From Wolbachia endosymbiont (group B) of Germaria angustata (GTDB lineage Bacteria > Pseudomonadota > Alphaproteobacteria > Rickettsiales > Anaplasmataceae), in assembly GCF_964026725.1 (NCBI RefSeq), contig NZ_OZ034691.1:62001-126000 (forward strand): a DNA stretch of 64,000 nt, given 5' to 3'. The notes beneath the pieces were generated by a model. It worked only from the letters and a program-made list of their open reading frames with translations, made no database searches and was not told where the DNA came from. Numbering within the stretch: position 1 is the stretch's first letter; each line of letters begins with the position of its first letter. This document shows positions 37,946-48,108 of the stretch, piece by piece. The position numbers were made by a program, and so were the translations under genes.

Positions 37946-38365
37946 ATGGCAATTGAGAGAACACTTTCGATATTAAAACCTGATGCAGTAAAAAATAATA
38001 TTACAGGCAGTATAAATTCTTACATTGAAAAATCTGGACTAAAAATTATAGCACAGAGAAAGATGCTGCTGACAAAAAAACAAGCAGAGCTGTTTTATGA
38101 AATTCATAAGGATAGGCCTTTTTTTGAAGAGTTGGTGGAATTTATGACTTCTGGGTCTGTGATAGTTCAAGTTTTAATTGGTGAAAATGCAGTCAGTAAA
38201 TACAGACAAATCATGGGTGCTACAGATCCAAAACAGGCAGATAAAGGTACAATTAGGGGTGATTTTGCTAATGATATTAGTGAAAATAGAGTGCATGGTT
38301 CTGATAGTCTAGAGAATGCTCATAGAGAAATAGCTTTCTTTTTTGCTGAATGTGAATTGGTGTAG
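37946..38365 (+). CDS. ndk: Nucleoside diphosphate kinase
   Basis: Ndk transfers the gamma-phosphate between nucleoside tri- and diphosphates through a phosphohistidine. The 139-residue product has [15 protein letters not shown] at its N-terminus and the active-site His in [12 protein letters not shown], with the [18 protein letters not shown] block. A strong AAGGAA lies 5 nt before the ATG. It stands alone between a divergent unknown gene and argD. Confidence 0.96.
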   Translation: MAIERTLSILKPDAVKNNITGSINSYIEKSGLKIIAQRKMLLTKKQAELFYEIHKDRPFFEELVEFMTSGSVIVQVLIGENAVSKYRQIMGATDPKQADKGTIRGDFANDISENRVHGSDSLENAHREIAFFFAECELV

Positions 38366-38487
38366 TTTTACTTTTTTACATATTAAATTTCTGAATTTTA
38401 TGTTGAACTGTATAATATTAGCCCAATTTTTAGTTTAAGCAATATTAAGGGAAAGCTTTTTCATGCACAGTATAGATAATATTTAAA

Positions 38488-39666
38488 ATGGATCATGTTG
38501 TTAATGCTTATAATAGATCTGAAGCTTCTATAGTTAGAGGAGAAGGAGTATATCTCTTCGATAAGGATGGTAAAAAATATTTAGACTTTGCTGCAGGAAT
38601 TTCTACAACCTCTCTAGGGCATTGTCATCCATACATTACAGATAAACTGAAGGAGCAACTGGATTCATTATGGCACTGCTCTAATATTTTTACTATTCCC
38701 CAGCAGGAAAGGCTTGCTCAGCGTTTAACAGAACTTACCTTTGCCGATAAAGTTTTTTTCTGCTCAAGTGGACTTGAAGCAACAGAAGCTGCAATTAAAT
38801 TTATTCGCCGCTATTTCTACTTAAATGGACAAGAAAAGCGCAGTCACATCATTACAATTGAAGGAGGTTTTCATGGCCGCAGTATTGCTGCAATTTCAGC
38901 TGGGGGAAATGAAAAATCACGCGAAGGTTTTGCTCCACTCCTTTCTGGTTTTGATAAAGTTCCAAGAAATAACATTGAAGCATTAGAAAAGAAAATCAAT
39001 AGCGAAACAGCTGCCATATTTTTAGAGCCCATACAAAGTGAAGGCGGAGTACATCCATTGGACGTAAAGTATCTTAAAAAAGTAAGAGAGATAACAAAAG
39101 CTCAAGGAATAATTTTATGCTTTGATGAAGTGCAATGCGGATATGGAAGGATTGGCTCTCTATTTTACTATCAAAATATAGGAGTTGAACCTGATATGCT
39201 CACTTGTGCGAAGGCTATGGGTAATGGATTTCCTCTGGCTGCATGTTTAGTAAAAGATTATATAGCAGAAGCAATCACTCCAGGAACTCATGGGTCAACT
39301 TATGGAGGTAATCCACTTGCTATGACTGTTGGTAATGCAGTACTCGATGTAATGCTAAAGGAAGGCTTTTTTGACCATGTTAAGAAGGTCAGTAAATATC
39401 TAAAAGAAAAGTTGTTGTCTTTGACTGAAGAATTTCCGAAGATCGTTTCAGAAGTTCGTGGGGAGGGTTTATTGATAGGGATAGAGCTTAGATTACCTTT
39501 GGCTGATAAAATTGTTAAACAATCTCTTGACAAAGGCTTAATAATGACTAAAATTTTAAATAATAGAGTAATAAGAATAACTCCTCCACTTGTTGTTGAG
39601 AATATGCATGTGAATGCAGTGTGTGATATATTTCATGATTTATTTTTTTATATTAAAGATATATAG
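38488..39666 (+). CDS. argD: Acetylornithine aminotransferase-type class III aminotransferase
   Basis: The 392-residue PLP enzyme has YLDFAAGISTTSLGHCHP near its N-terminus, the cofactor-binding FDEVQCGYGRIG, the Schiff-base lysine in TCAKAMGNGFPLAA, and THGSTYGGNPLA. These features place it with ArgD-type acetylornithine or succinyldiaminopimelate aminotransferases. Wolbachia lacks an arginine pathway but makes meso-diaminopimelate for lipid II, so the DapC reaction is the more likely role. No arg gene is nearby. Confidence 0.85.
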   Translation: MDHVVNAYNRSEASIVRGEGVYLFDKDGKKYLDFAAGISTTSLGHCHPYITDKLKEQLDSLWHCSNIFTIPQQERLAQRLTELTFADKVFFCSSGLEATEAAIKFIRRYFYLNGQEKRSHIITIEGGFHGRSIAAISAGGNEKSREGFAPLLSGFDKVPRNNIEALEKKINSETAAIFLEPIQSEGGVHPLDVKYLKKVREITKAQGIILCFDEVQCGYGRIGSLFYYQNIGVEPDMLTCAKAMGNGFPLAACLVKDYIAEAITPGTHGSTYGGNPLAMTVGNAVLDVMLKEGFFDHVKKVSKYLKEKLLSLTEEFPKIVSEVRGEGLLIGIELRLPLADKIVKQSLDKGLIMTKILNNRVIRITPPLVVENMHVNAVCDIFHDLFFYIKDI

Positions 39667-39734
39667 ACTTGCAAATGCTTCTTACAACATATAAAATCAA
39701 CTCTGTTTCTATATCGCAATAACATCATACTTTA

Positions 39735-41012
39735 ATGGATTGGTTATTGATTTCAGTATTGTCAGCAATTTTTTTCTTATTGATTTTATCGTTTTTGTTC
39801 TCAGGAGCAGAAATAGGGTTAACCTCAATTAGCCGATCCCGAGTGAATAAACTAAAGCTAGAAGGTAACAAAAAAGCCAAGATAATAGAGCTTTTGTTAG
39901 GTAAAAAAGAATTAACAATAGGAACAATATTACTGTGTAATACAATTATTAACATTACTTGCTCTGCTTTATTTACAGTAATATTTATAAATTCTTTTGG
40001 GAGTGAGGGCATATTTCTTTCAACATTCATGATGACGTTTTGTATTTTGCTATTTTGTGAAGTTTTACCAAAAACTTACGCCATGCAAAATCCTGAAAAA
40101 TTTACATTACTTTCTGCTTATTTTATGCTGTTTTTTGTCAAGATTCTTTCTCCATTGACATTAGGCATTCAGTTTATTGTCAATATCATTCTGAAGTTAT
40201 GTGGGCTTCATAAGAATAGGGAGGTAATATCTGCAGCAGATGCAATGCGTAATATGATTACTCTTCACCGCAGTGAGGGCACTATGTTACAACAGGATTT
40301 AGATATGCTAAATAGTATACTTGATTTGGCTGAGACAGAAATATCACAAATTATGACCCACAGGAGAAACTTATTTTCTCTTGATATAGATCGAAACAAA
40401 GAAGAGTTAATAAGAGAGATTTTAACCAGTAGCCATAGCAGAGTACCTTTATGGCAAAAAGAACCAGATAATATTGTTGGAGTGGTTCACGTGAAAAATC
40501 TAATAAATGCCTTGCGTGAAAAGGATAATAAAATAGAGATTGCCAAAGTTATGTCAAAGCCTTGGTTTATACCAGAAAGTACTCCACTCAGTGTACAACT
40601 TCACAACTTCCGTAAAAACAGGAAACACCTTGCATTTGTTATTGATGAGTATGGAGCACTACAGGGAATCGTAACTCTTGAGGATATACTGGAAGAAATA
40701 GTTGGAGAAATTTCAGATGAACATGATTTGATCACAGAGAATTTTATAAAAAAGATATCCGATAATATGTATCACATAGAAGGAAAATCTACTATTAGGG
40801 ATATTAATAGACAGTTACATTGGGATCTTCCTGATGAAGAAGCTACAACTCTAGCAGGTATGATTGTAAACGAGATAGAGCGCATTCCTGAAGAAAATGA
40901 GGAGTTTTCCATGTACGGTTTTTACTTTAAGATTTTAAAAAAAGATAAAAATATTATTACTATGATTGAAGTACAAGTAAAAACTGATAATACTGTAGTA
41001 GCAATTAATTAG
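39735..41012 (+). CDS. CorB/HlyC-type membrane protein with CBS domains
   Basis: The 425-residue product has an N-terminal DUF21 (CNNM-type) membrane domain with four hydrophobic segments (about residues 5-150), containing SGAEIGLTSISRSRVNKL and EVLPKTYAMQNPEK. A CBS pair follows (about 190-320; FVIDEYGALQGIVTLEDILEEIVGEI) and then a CorC/HlyC domain (about 335-425). Members of this family transport or regulate magnesium and cobalt; older annotations call them hemolysins. It is the first gene of a tight row with gapR, ubiX and folD. Confidence 0.85.
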   Translation: MDWLLISVLSAIFFLLILSFLFSGAEIGLTSISRSRVNKLKLEGNKKAKIIELLLGKKELTIGTILLCNTIINITCSALFTVIFINSFGSEGIFLSTFMMTFCILLFCEVLPKTYAMQNPEKFTLLSAYFMLFFVKILSPLTLGIQFIVNIILKLCGLHKNREVISAADAMRNMITLHRSEGTMLQQDLDMLNSILDLAETEISQIMTHRRNLFSLDIDRNKEELIREILTSSHSRVPLWQKEPDNIVGVVHVKNLINALREKDNKIEIAKVMSKPWFIPESTPLSVQLHNFRKNRKHLAFVIDEYGALQGIVTLEDILEEIVGEISDEHDLITENFIKKISDNMYHIEGKSTIRDINRQLHWDLPDEEATTLAGMIVNEIERIPEENEEFSMYGFYFKILKKDKNIITMIEVQVKTDNTVVAIN

Positions 41013-41021
41013 TTGGGTTCT

Positions 41022-41279
41022 ATGGAAGATACAGTAAAAATAACGGCTGAAGATTTGAAGAGCTATATAGAGAGAATCGAAAAACTTGAACAAGAAAAAA
41101 GGGATGTGCAAGATCACATTCGTGATGTATATGCAAAAGCTGCAGATGAAGGTTGGGATATAAAAGTGATGAAACAGATTATTAGGCTAAGAAAGATGGA
41201 TGATGATGACAGGGAGGAACAGGAAATATTACTTGATACCTACAAACGTGCATTGGGAATGAATTACGAAGGTGAATAG
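41022..41279 (+). CDS. gapR: GapR-family DNA-binding protein (DUF2312)
   Basis: The 85-residue product matches the GapR/DUF2312 family: an N-terminal coiled coil (LKSYIERIEKLEQEKRDVQ) and the conserved VYAKAADEGWDIKVMKQII followed by RLRKMDDDDREEQ. GapR in Caulobacter clamps overtwisted DNA ahead of the fork and stimulates topoisomerases. ATG 41022 is chosen over TTG 41013. It lies 9 bp after the CorB-type gene and overlaps ubiX by 8 bp. Confidence 0.9.
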   Translation: MEDTVKITAEDLKSYIERIEKLEQEKRDVQDHIRDVYAKAADEGWDIKVMKQIIRLRKMDDDDREEQEILLDTYKRALGMNYEGE

Positions 41280-41847
41280 TAGGATTGTAATTGGAATAAG
41301 TGGAGCATCTGGTTCTATTTACGGTGTACGGATTCTAGAGGCACTAAAAAATACCAATCATGAAACTCATTTAGTAATCAGCAGTGCTGGAAAAATAACT
41401 ATAGCTCATGAGATTAAAGAAAAACTTGAAGATATTATATCGCTTGCAGATTTTTACTATTCTGAAGAAAAAATAGGAGAAAAAATAGCAAGCGGCTCAT
41501 TTAAAACCTCAGGTATGGTTATTGCTCCATGTTCTATGAAAACAATGTCTGAAATAGCATCGGGGGTGACTTCCAATCTATTAACAAGGTCTGCAGATGT
41601 AACTCTAAAAGAAAGAAGAAAATTAGTTCTTATGGTGCGAGAATCTCCACTACATCTTGGACATCTCCGAAATATGTTAAAACTAACGGAGATGGGAGCA
41701 ATTATTGCTCCGTCGATGCCTGCTTTTTATATTAAACCAAAATCTTTGGATGATATTGTAAATCATTCTGTTGGTAAAGCATTGAATTTATTTGATATCG
41801 CATTACCTGACTTCAAGGAGTGGCAAGGAAATGTCAATTATTATTAA
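41272..41847 (+). CDS. ubiX: Flavin prenyltransferase UbiX
   Basis: UbiX makes prenylated FMN, the cofactor of the ubiquinone decarboxylase UbiD. The 191-residue product starts at GTG 41272 with the flavin-binding [21 protein letters not shown] and has [15 protein letters not shown] and the [13 protein letters not shown] block. It overlaps gapR by 8 bp and folD by 17 bp. The partner ubiD is not in this window. Ubiquinone feeds the petBC-encoded complex, encoded about 11 kb away. Confidence 0.93.
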   Translation: MNSRIVIGISGASGSIYGVRILEALKNTNHETHLVISSAGKITIAHEIKEKLEDIISLADFYYSEEKIGEKIASGSFKTSGMVIAPCSMKTMSEIASGVTSNLLTRSADVTLKERRKLVLMVRESPLHLGHLRNMLKLTEMGAIIAPSMPAFYIKPKSLDDIVNHSVGKALNLFDIALPDFKEWQGNVNYY

Positions 41848-42718
41848 CGGTAAAAAAATAGCAAATGATCTCTGTGAGGAGCTATCAAAAAAAATTGATA
41901 TTTTAAAGAAAGAGTATAATGTTTTTCCTTGTCTTAAAGTAATTCTTGTGGGTAGCAATCCAGCAAGTCAGGTCTACGTTCGTAATAAACAAAGAAAAGC
42001 AGAATTAATAGGCATAAGTTCTGAAACTATTGTTTTGCCTGATAGTATCTCAGAAGACGAATTGATTGAAAAAGTTAATACATTAAATGAAGATTCATCT
42101 GTGCATGGAATTTTAGTTCAGTTACCTTTACCAAAGCACATCAGTGCAAGCAGAATAATTAATACAGTAAGTGTTGAAAAAGATGTAGATGGCTTTCATG
42201 ATGAAAATGTTGGCAGGTTAGTTAAAGGTGAAAAAAATTGTCTGATACCTTGTACTCCCAAAGGTTCTTTGCATTTAATTAAGTCAGTTGAAAATAATCT
42301 GTCCGGTAAAAATGCGGTAATCATTGGCAGATCAAATATTGTGGGTAAGCCAATGTTTCACCTATTGTTGCAAGAAAATTGCACTGTTACCATCTTGCAT
42401 TCGCAAAGTAGGGATTTAGCTGATTATTGCTCTAAGGCGGATATAGTAGTTGCAGCAGTTGGAAAGCCAAATTTTGTTCAACCAGATTGGATAAAAAAAG
42501 GTGCAATAGTGATTGATGTTGGCATAAATAGCATTAACATAGGAAATCAAAGTAAGCTTGTGGGTGATGTTGACTTTGAGGGAGTAAAAGAAAAAGTCAA
42601 AGCTATTACTCCAGTGCCTGGTGGAGTTGGCCCGATGACAATAGCATTTCTTATTATAAACACTGTAGTTGCTGCTTGCTTACAGCGGGAAGTTGATCCT
42701 TCTGATTTTATTGCTTAA
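41831..42718 (+). CDS. folD: Bifunctional methylenetetrahydrofolate dehydrogenase/cyclohydrolase FolD
   Basis: FolD interconverts methylene-, methenyl- and formyl-tetrahydrofolate. The 295-residue product has the active-site lysine in [10 protein letters not shown], the substrate loop VQLPLPKHI, the NADP-binding GRSNIVGKP and the C-terminal [11 protein letters not shown]. An upstream ATG at 41792 would add 13 residues inside ubiX; ATG 41831 is preferred because AAGGA precedes it. The overlap with ubiX is 17 bp. Confidence 0.95.
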   Translation: MSIIINGKKIANDLCEELSKKIDILKKEYNVFPCLKVILVGSNPASQVYVRNKQRKAELIGISSETIVLPDSISEDELIEKVNTLNEDSSVHGILVQLPLPKHISASRIINTVSVEKDVDGFHDENVGRLVKGEKNCLIPCTPKGSLHLIKSVENNLSGKNAVIIGRSNIVGKPMFHLLLQENCTVTILHSQSRDLADYCSKADIVVAAVGKPNFVQPDWIKKGAIVIDVGINSINIGNQSKLVGDVDFEGVKEKVKAITPVPGGVGPMTIAFLIINTVVAACLQREVDPSDFIA

Positions 42719-42817
42719 GGTTTAGCTTAATGTTAGCATAAACAGAATACCTTTACAAATAGCACATATATAGCACCGAGCATACAACTGTGTATAAGGA
42801 TTCAAAGTGTTCATAGC

Positions 42818-43567
42818 TTAAAAATTATAACGTATACCTACTTCTATGATTGCATCTGGTTTTTTCATCGGTGGTTTAAAGCCACTTAATTGACCGCTTG
42901 CAGCAATAGCAACTGTGCCAATTATCTGCGGAATAATTTCACAATCAACACCTAACTTTACTTTATAGGCAATAGTACCCAGTATTTTATCTAGTGTTTC
43001 ATTTTGACCTGCGGCTGCGGCTACAGTTGCAGCTGAATTTGGAGTGTTAACTGCATTTGTATCCTCACCAAGACCAAAAGATGGCAATATTCGAATATAT
43101 CCACCCAGTCCTATACTAGCATATAATTTAATAGGATCAATTTCAAGATCAGGATAGTAAAGGTAATTTGCCAATAAACTAGCTCCTACTTTTCTTTTTG
43201 CTTTATCAGTTATATCACTTATGTCAGCAAGAACCTCAAGTTCAAACTTAGAATTTTTGTTATGATGATAACCAAAGACAACGTTAGGGTTCAATTTAAA
43301 GCTTTCACCCCATCGAGTCCCAAAGTTTAAACCTACATAACCTACATAGTAATGATCTTCGTATTGGTCTTCATATCGATCTTCGTATTGATCTTCACAA
43401 TGATCTTTGTGTTGATCTTCATACTGATCTTCATACTGATCTTTGTACTGGTCTTCATACCGATCTTTGTACTGATCTTCTAACTCACTTGTACCATTAT
43501 TAGCTGTACTTGCTAAAGCAATCAACACAGCGAACACTTTCATCGTTCTCATATAATTCATACACAT
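42818..43567 (-). CDS. Small outer-membrane barrel protein with an N-terminal EDQY tandem repeat
   Basis: The 249-residue product has a signal peptide (to about residue 24), then eleven four-residue units of [EK]-D-[QRH]-[YHC] (residues 30-73), then a barrel domain beginning YVGLNFGTRWG and ending in RYNF, the aromatic end used by outer-membrane proteins. It is clearly related to the next gene upstream, but adds the repeat and an Ala-rich loop (AATVAAAAGQ). GGAAG is better spaced for ATG 43561. It resembles the rickettsial surface-antigen type, but it is not Wsp. Surface exposure of the repeat is inferred. Confidence 0.75.
   Translation of the reverse strand: MCMNYMRTMKVFAVLIALASTANNGTSELEDQYKDRYEDQYKDQYEDQYEDQHKDHCEDQYEDRYEDQYEDHYYVGYVGLNFGTRWGESFKLNPNVVFGYHHNKNSKFELEVLADISDITDKAKRKVGASLLANYLYYPDLEIDPIKLYASIGLGGYIRILPSFGLGEDTNAVNTPNSAATVAAAAGQNETLDKILGTIAYKVKLGVDCEIIPQIIGTVAIAASGQLSGFKPPMKKPDAIIEVGIRYNF
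43349..43480 (-). repeat. Tandem 12-bp repeat (11 units) inside the barrel gene
   Basis: Eleven 12-bp units encode Glu/Lys-Asp-Gln/Arg/His-Tyr. Units differ by single bases (GATCTTCGTATT, GATCTTCATACT, GATCTTTGTACT on the plus strand). Every unit keeps the frame. The sister gene lacks the repeat, so it arose after the duplication or was lost there. Confidence 0.9.
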
Positions 43568-43677
43568 TACTTCCTTAAAACAGACTGGAATAAGTGTTCA
43601 AACATGCTAGCAGCAAGTTTTGAGCATTGCTTATGGTTACACCTAACCATTAAACATGTACACAATGCCATCCAGCA

Positions 43678-44220
43678 TTAAAAACTATAACGTACTCCTA
43701 CTTCCAGCATCGCATCTGGTATTTGTTTTGCTTTTAAACCACTCAGTTGCCCGCCTACGGTTAAAGCAGCTGTACTAACTATCTGTGGAGCAACTTCATA
43801 ATCAACACCAACCTTCAGTTTGTACGAAATAGCACCCAGTATTTTATCTAGTGTTTCACCTTTGCCAAGAGAAAAAGGCATTACTTGTAGATGTCCTCCT
43901 AAACCTCCACTGACATATAGTTTCACAGGATCAATGTCAACGTCAGGATAATAACGGTAATTTGCTAATAAACTAGCTCCCATTTTCTTGGTTTCCTTAC
44001 CAAACATATCACTTACGTCAGTGAGAATCTCAAGTTCAAACTTAGAGCTTTTATCATAATTATAACCAAAAACTAAGCCAGGTTTTATTTTTAATCCAGT
44101 ACCCCATCCACCACCAAAGTTTAAACCTGCGTAGTACTGCTCTTTTGCACTATTACTAGCTGCACCTGCTAGAGATGAAGTGAGCAACACAGCTAAAACA
44201 CACAATCCTTTTATTTTCAT
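43678..44220 (-). CDS. Small outer-membrane barrel protein
   Basis: From ATG 44220 the product is 180 residues, with a signal peptide (IKGLCVLAVLLTSSLAGAA) and a barrel from YYAGLNFGGGWG to the C-terminal VGVRYSF. It shares most of its length with the downstream paralogue, including SKFELEIL, GASLLANYRYYPD and the ETLDKILGAISYKLKVGVD block. GTG 44253 and ATG 44232 are possible earlier starts but spoil the signal peptide. The two genes are 110 bp apart and form a tandem duplication. Confidence 0.75.
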   Translation of the reverse strand: MKIKGLCVLAVLLTSSLAGAASNSAKEQYYAGLNFGGGWGTGLKIKPGLVFGYNYDKSSKFELEILTDVSDMFGKETKKMGASLLANYRYYPDVDIDPVKLYVSGGLGGHLQVMPFSLGKGETLDKILGAISYKLKVGVDYEVAPQIVSTAALTVGGQLSGLKAKQIPDAMLEVGVRYSF

Positions 44221-44340
44221 ATAACTACCCATACAAAAAAATATATAATGCACAAGTATATATCCTTTATATTAAAAAAGATATAACCTCATATCAAAAA
44301 AAGTATACCTACGAAATTAGCGACATGCTACTCAAAATTT

Positions 44341-46800
44341 TTATATAACTATGTTTACTATCTTATTTGGTACAGCATATATAGTGCGAATTTTGCTTTG
44401 ATCGATTTTGTTAGATACAGAATCTGTTGCTATTTTCTTCAATTTTTCTTGAGGTAAATCAGTTGCCACTTCAATGGTCGCACGTAACTTTCCATTGATC
44501 TGCACTGCTACAGTCACCATATTATCAATTAGTAGTGATTCATCAGCTTTTGGCCAAGGCTTTAGATATAGCATACCTTCGCCTCCTATTTCTTGCCATA
44601 AATTTTCAGCCAGGTGTGGCATGAATGGCTCAATTACTCTGATTAGTATGCATATACCTTCATCAATAAGAGATTTTCCAGTTTTTACGTCTATTTCAGC
44701 TATTAAATTTGTCATTTCACGAAACTTTGCTACCACACAGTTTAATCTGCAGTTTTCCAAGTCATCTGTAAGTCCTTGCAATAGTTTATGGATTTTTTTT
44801 CTGTACTCTAGGAGTTTACCTACAATGTTTTCATTATCATAGTGTATGTTTACGGGCCTAAGTTGCACTATCATACGCCACAATTTATTTATGTAGCGAA
44901 AACAACCTTCCACTCCATCATCAGACCATTCCATATCTTTTTCCGGAGGAGTGTCAGATAATACAAACAAACGAGCAGTATCAGCACCGTATTTTTCTAT
45001 GATAAAGTTTGGGTCAACTGTGTTCTTTTTCGACTTGCTCATCTTTTCGACTTTTCCAACTTGGATCTTAGTACCCTTCGCAATCAACTCTTTTGCTTCT
45101 TCGGGAAAGAGCCATTTGCCATTCTCATCTTTATAAGTTACATGACAGACCATTCCTTGAGTGATTAAAGTAGAGAAAGGCTCTTTAATGTCAAAATAGC
45201 CACATTTAGTTAAAGCACGGCAGAAAAACCTTGAGTAAAGCAAATGTAGAATTGCATGTTCTATTCCACCTATGTAATAATCAACAGGCATAAAACGATT
45301 ACAAGTATCTTTATTAATCGATTTATTTTCACTGCAAAATGCAGCAAAATACCAAGAAGATTCAAAAAAAGTGTCAAATGTATCAGTTTCACGTTCTGCT
45401 TGCTTTCCGCACTTTGGACAATCAACAAATTTCCAGGTTGGGTGCTTGTTCAGGGGATTACCACCACTTGTAAATTCTACATCCGTTGGTAGAACAACAG
45501 GGAGGTCTTTTTCTGGAACTGGAACAATTCCACAATCTTTACAATATATAACAGGTATAGGACATCCCCAATAACGTTGCCTTGAAATTCCCCAATCATG
45601 CAAACGGTAGTTTACTGTTTTTTTGCTTATTCCTTTTTCTTCAAGCTTTTTAATGATTACTTCCTTTGCCTCATTAATCATTAGTCCGTTTAAGAATTCA
45701 GAATTGAACATCACTCCATCACCGAAGTACGGTTCTTTTAAGATCTCTTTGGTCTCTTCACAAACTACAGGAATAATCGGTAAACCATACTTCTGTGCAA
45801 ATTCAAAATCACGCTGATCATGTGCAGGGCAACCAAAAATCGCACCTTCTCCATACTCCATCAACACAAAATTCGCTATATAAATTGGTAATTCCTTGTC
45901 GAGAAATGGGTGCCTGACGTTCAGTCCAGTGTAAATTCCAATTTTTTCATCATTCTCCCCCTTTGCCTTCACACTGTCGATAAAGCCTTGTATGTCTTCG
46001 TCCTTAAGGTCTTGTACAATAGGGTGCTCTGCTGCTACTGCAAGAAAAGAAGCTCCAAATAAAGTATGAGGAGAAGTTGTAAAAATCTTTAATTTCTTAT
46101 TCAGGCCAACTATTTCAAAATCTATAGTTGCCCCTTCAGATTTTCCTATCCAGCGCTCTTGCATAGTTTTGACTTTTTCTGGCCAATTTTTTAAACTTTG
46201 CAAACAATGAAGCAAATCTTCAGCAAAATCAGTAATCTTTAAAAACCACTGAGATAACTTACGTTTTTCAACAACTGCACCTGATCGCCATCCTTTTCCA
46301 TCAACCACTTGCTCATTTGCAAGCACTGTTTGGTCCACTGGATCCCAATTAACCCACGACTCTTTTCGATAGGTAAGACCATGCTTTAAAAAATCCAGAA
46401 AAAATTTCTGTTCGTGTTTGTAATAATCAGGCTCACATGTGGAGAGCTCACGATCCCAATTGTATGAAAGACCTATAGATTTTAGCTGCGCGCGCATATT
46501 ATCTATATTATCTTGTGTCCATGCTGCAGGGTTAATGTTATTGTCCCTTGCTGCATTTTCAGCTGGTAATCCAAACGCATCCCAGCCAATTGGGTGCAAA
46601 ACCTCAAATCCACGAGCTCTCTTGTAACGTGCTATAACATCTCCTATTGCATAGTTACGCAGGTGCCCCATATGAATCTTACCAGATGGATATGGAAACA
46701 TTTCCAACACGTAACATTTCTTCTTTTTACTATCTTTGCTTACAGAAAAATCCCACTTATTTTGGTAGAATTTTTCAACGGTTTTAAAATCATATTTCAT
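44341..46800 (-). CDS. leuS: Leucyl-tRNA synthetase
   Basis: The 819-residue class I synthetase has the HIGH-type motif in [15 protein letters not shown], the editing (CP1) domain in the middle, a zinc-like [18 protein letters not shown] stretch and KMSKS in [17 protein letters not shown] 46800 is chosen over GTG 46812, which lies within the preceding gene. It is the last gene of a row with the ihfA-like, merR-like and M23 genes on the same strand. Confidence 0.96.
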   Translation of the reverse strand: MKYDFKTVEKFYQNKWDFSVSKDSKKKKCYVLEMFPYPSGKIHMGHLRNYAIGDVIARYKRARGFEVLHPIGWDAFGLPAENAARDNNINPAAWTQDNIDNMRAQLKSIGLSYNWDRELSTCEPDYYKHEQKFFLDFLKHGLTYRKESWVNWDPVDQTVLANEQVVDGKGWRSGAVVEKRKLSQWFLKITDFAEDLLHCLQSLKNWPEKVKTMQERWIGKSEGATIDFEIVGLNKKLKIFTTSPHTLFGASFLAVAAEHPIVQDLKDEDIQGFIDSVKAKGENDEKIGIYTGLNVRHPFLDKELPIYIANFVLMEYGEGAIFGCPAHDQRDFEFAQKYGLPIIPVVCEETKEILKEPYFGDGVMFNSEFLNGLMINEAKEVIIKKLEEKGISKKTVNYRLHDWGISRQRYWGCPIPVIYCKDCGIVPVPEKDLPVVLPTDVEFTSGGNPLNKHPTWKFVDCPKCGKQAERETDTFDTFFESSWYFAAFCSENKSINKDTCNRFMPVDYYIGGIEHAILHLLYSRFFCRALTKCGYFDIKEPFSTLITQGMVCHVTYKDENGKWLFPEEAKELIAKGTKIQVGKVEKMSKSKKNTVDPNFIIEKYGADTARLFVLSDTPPEKDMEWSDDGVEGCFRYINKLWRMIVQLRPVNIHYDNENIVGKLLEYRKKIHKLLQGLTDDLENCRLNCVVAKFREMTNLIAEIDVKTGKSLIDEGICILIRVIEPFMPHLAENLWQEIGGEGMLYLKPWPKADESLLIDNMVTVAVQINGKLRATIEVATDLPQEKLKKIATDSVSNKIDQSKIRTIYAVPNKIVNIVI

Positions 46801-46804
46801 AAAT

Positions 46805-47395
46805 TCAATCACAGTTTATATGTACTAAAGGATCGACTGCTTGACCATTATGCCTTATTGTGAAACACATCTGCGGATCTTTATCTTGTGTGCTTGATTT
46901 ACCTGCAGATCCAATTACTTGACCTTGTTTTACTTTATCACCAATTTCAACTTGTATGTTTTTTAAGTAGGAGTACATAGTCATGTAATTATCTTTATGT
47001 TCCACTATAATTAAATTTCCGTACCACCTCAGGCCTTTGCCTACGTATATTACTTTGCCAGGTGCAGAAGCAATAACCTTTGTTCCACTTTGAGCAGTAA
47101 TTTTTATGCCATCTTGACATATTTTATCAGAAGAGATAACTGCACCTTTAACCGGTATTACAAATTTACACATGCTTTGTGCATTATTGTTATATACCTT
47201 ATCTACGAAGGCTTTTCTACTTTCTTTTTGCAGCGAAGAATCAACATTTTCTTTAATTAAATGATACTCCCTTGTGTACTCTAGGTCTCTTTTTCCATAA
47301 AATTCTTCGCCTTTAAGTAGTACAGGTGCAGGTTTTTGCAGGCCACAGCTTATCAGTATTGCTGATAATATAAAGAACAAGGCTATACGACACAT
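46805..47395 (-). CDS. Lipoprotein with degenerate M23 (LytM) domain
   Basis: From ATG 47395 the product is 196 residues. It opens with a lipoprotein signal ([16 protein letters not shown], lipobox LISC). The C-terminal half has the LytM fold pattern [29 protein letters not shown] and [13 protein letters not shown]. The catalytic His of the YAH motif is Tyr (MYSYLKN) and LHFE is replaced by MCFT, so zinc hydrolysis is unlikely. It resembles NlpD/EnvC-type amidase activators. GTG 47425 is an alternative start. The stop lies 4 bp before the leuS start. Confidence 0.8.
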   Translation of the reverse strand: MCRIALFFILSAILISCGLQKPAPVLLKGEEFYGKRDLEYTREYHLIKENVDSSLQKESRKAFVDKVYNNNAQSMCKFVIPVKGAVISSDKICQDGIKITAQSGTKVIASAPGKVIYVGKGLRWYGNLIIVEHKDNYMTMYSYLKNIQVEIGDKVKQGQVIGSAGKSSTQDKDPQMCFTIRHNGQAVDPLVHINCD

Positions 47396-47447
47396 AAACT
47401 TATCTCTAGATAGATCAACTTTCACAAAACTTTATAGTATTTTTCGT

Positions 47448-47774
47448 CTATTTATTACTTTCTTCATTTATTTTATCAGTCAAATAGTCTCTTAAATCGG
47501 TAAGTTCTTGCAACAAATTTCTTGAATAATGATCAATTCTTACATCGTTACCAAATTCCTTTTGTACTCCTTTTATTGTATATCCTTTATCATATAGCAT
47601 ATATTTTATTTTCTTTATTGCCTCTATACACTTATGATCATATAGTCTTCTTCCCTTCCGTTTTATGGGTTTAATTTGATGGAATTGACTTTCCCAGAAT
47701 CTTAAAACATGCTGCTCCAAATGTAGTTCTTCAGCTACTTCTCCAATTGTGTAAAATAATTTTTCCTTATTCAT
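47448..47774 (-). CDS. MerR-family transcriptional regulator
   Basis: The 108-residue product has a MerR winged helix at its N-terminus (YTIGEVAEELHLEQHVLRFWE), the wing KRKGRRLYDHKC and the helix of YMLYDKGYTIKGVQ, then a short tail. No metal-binding cysteines are present. The effector and targets are unknown. It overlaps the IHF/HU gene by 4 bp, as MerR-like and ihfA genes often neighbour each other in Alphaproteobacteria. Confidence 0.9.
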   Translation of the reverse strand: MNKEKLFYTIGEVAEELHLEQHVLRFWESQFHQIKPIKRKGRRLYDHKCIEAIKKIKYMLYDKGYTIKGVQKEFGNDVRIDHYSRNLLQELTDLRDYLTDKINEESNK

Positions 47775-48070
47775 CGGTTATTTATTAATTTCTTCATCAC
47801 TTTTGAAGGTCTAAAAGAAATTGATTTTCTCGCTTGAATTACTACCCTTTCCAATGTCTTTGGTATATTTCCTGGTCTTTCTTTCTTGTTTTTAACCAAA
47901 AATGTTCCAAATGAAGATATTTTTACTATCCCATCCTTTGCTAAGCTCGTTTTTATCTCATCCAATATATCATCTATTATTGCAATAGAGTCTTCTTTCG
48001 ATAATCCAATTTCCTGGTTTATACATTCAGCTATTGTTGCCTTAGTTACTGTTGTGTCTTTTGTTGTCAT
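47771..48070 (-). CDS. ihfA: Integration host factor/HU-family DNA-bending protein
   Basis: The 99-residue product has the IHF/HU fold: an N-terminal helix pair (KATIAECINQEIGLSKEDSI), the ISSFGTFLVKNKKERPGNIP arm base and the C-terminal SFRPSKVMKKLIN. The arm carries Pro as in DNA-intercalating members. The linked merR-like gene favours the alpha subunit, but HU cannot be fully excluded. It is probably the first gene of the row ending in leuS. Confidence 0.85.
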   Translation of the reverse strand: MTTKDTTVTKATIAECINQEIGLSKEDSIAIIDDILDEIKTSLAKDGIVKISSFGTFLVKNKKERPGNIPKTLERVVIQARKSISFRPSKVMKKLINNR

Positions 48071-48108
48071 AATTTATTATAGTATGTTAATATAATATAA
48101 CAGTCGAC

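Noticed and set aside
39667..41012. Possible replication origin next to a CBS-domain gene
   Set aside because: The Wolbachia origin is reported between hemE and a COG1253 gene. The gene here has a full DUF21 membrane domain (CorB type), argD is on the other side and the spacer is only 68 bp with no DnaA-box cluster.
43349..43480. CRISPR-like array
   Set aside because: The units are 12 bp, contiguous, without spacers, and keep the reading frame of a protein.
42818..44220. The two barrel genes as wsp itself
   Set aside because: They lack the N-terminal and loop sequences I know from Wsp and are shorter; only the general surface-antigen type fits.
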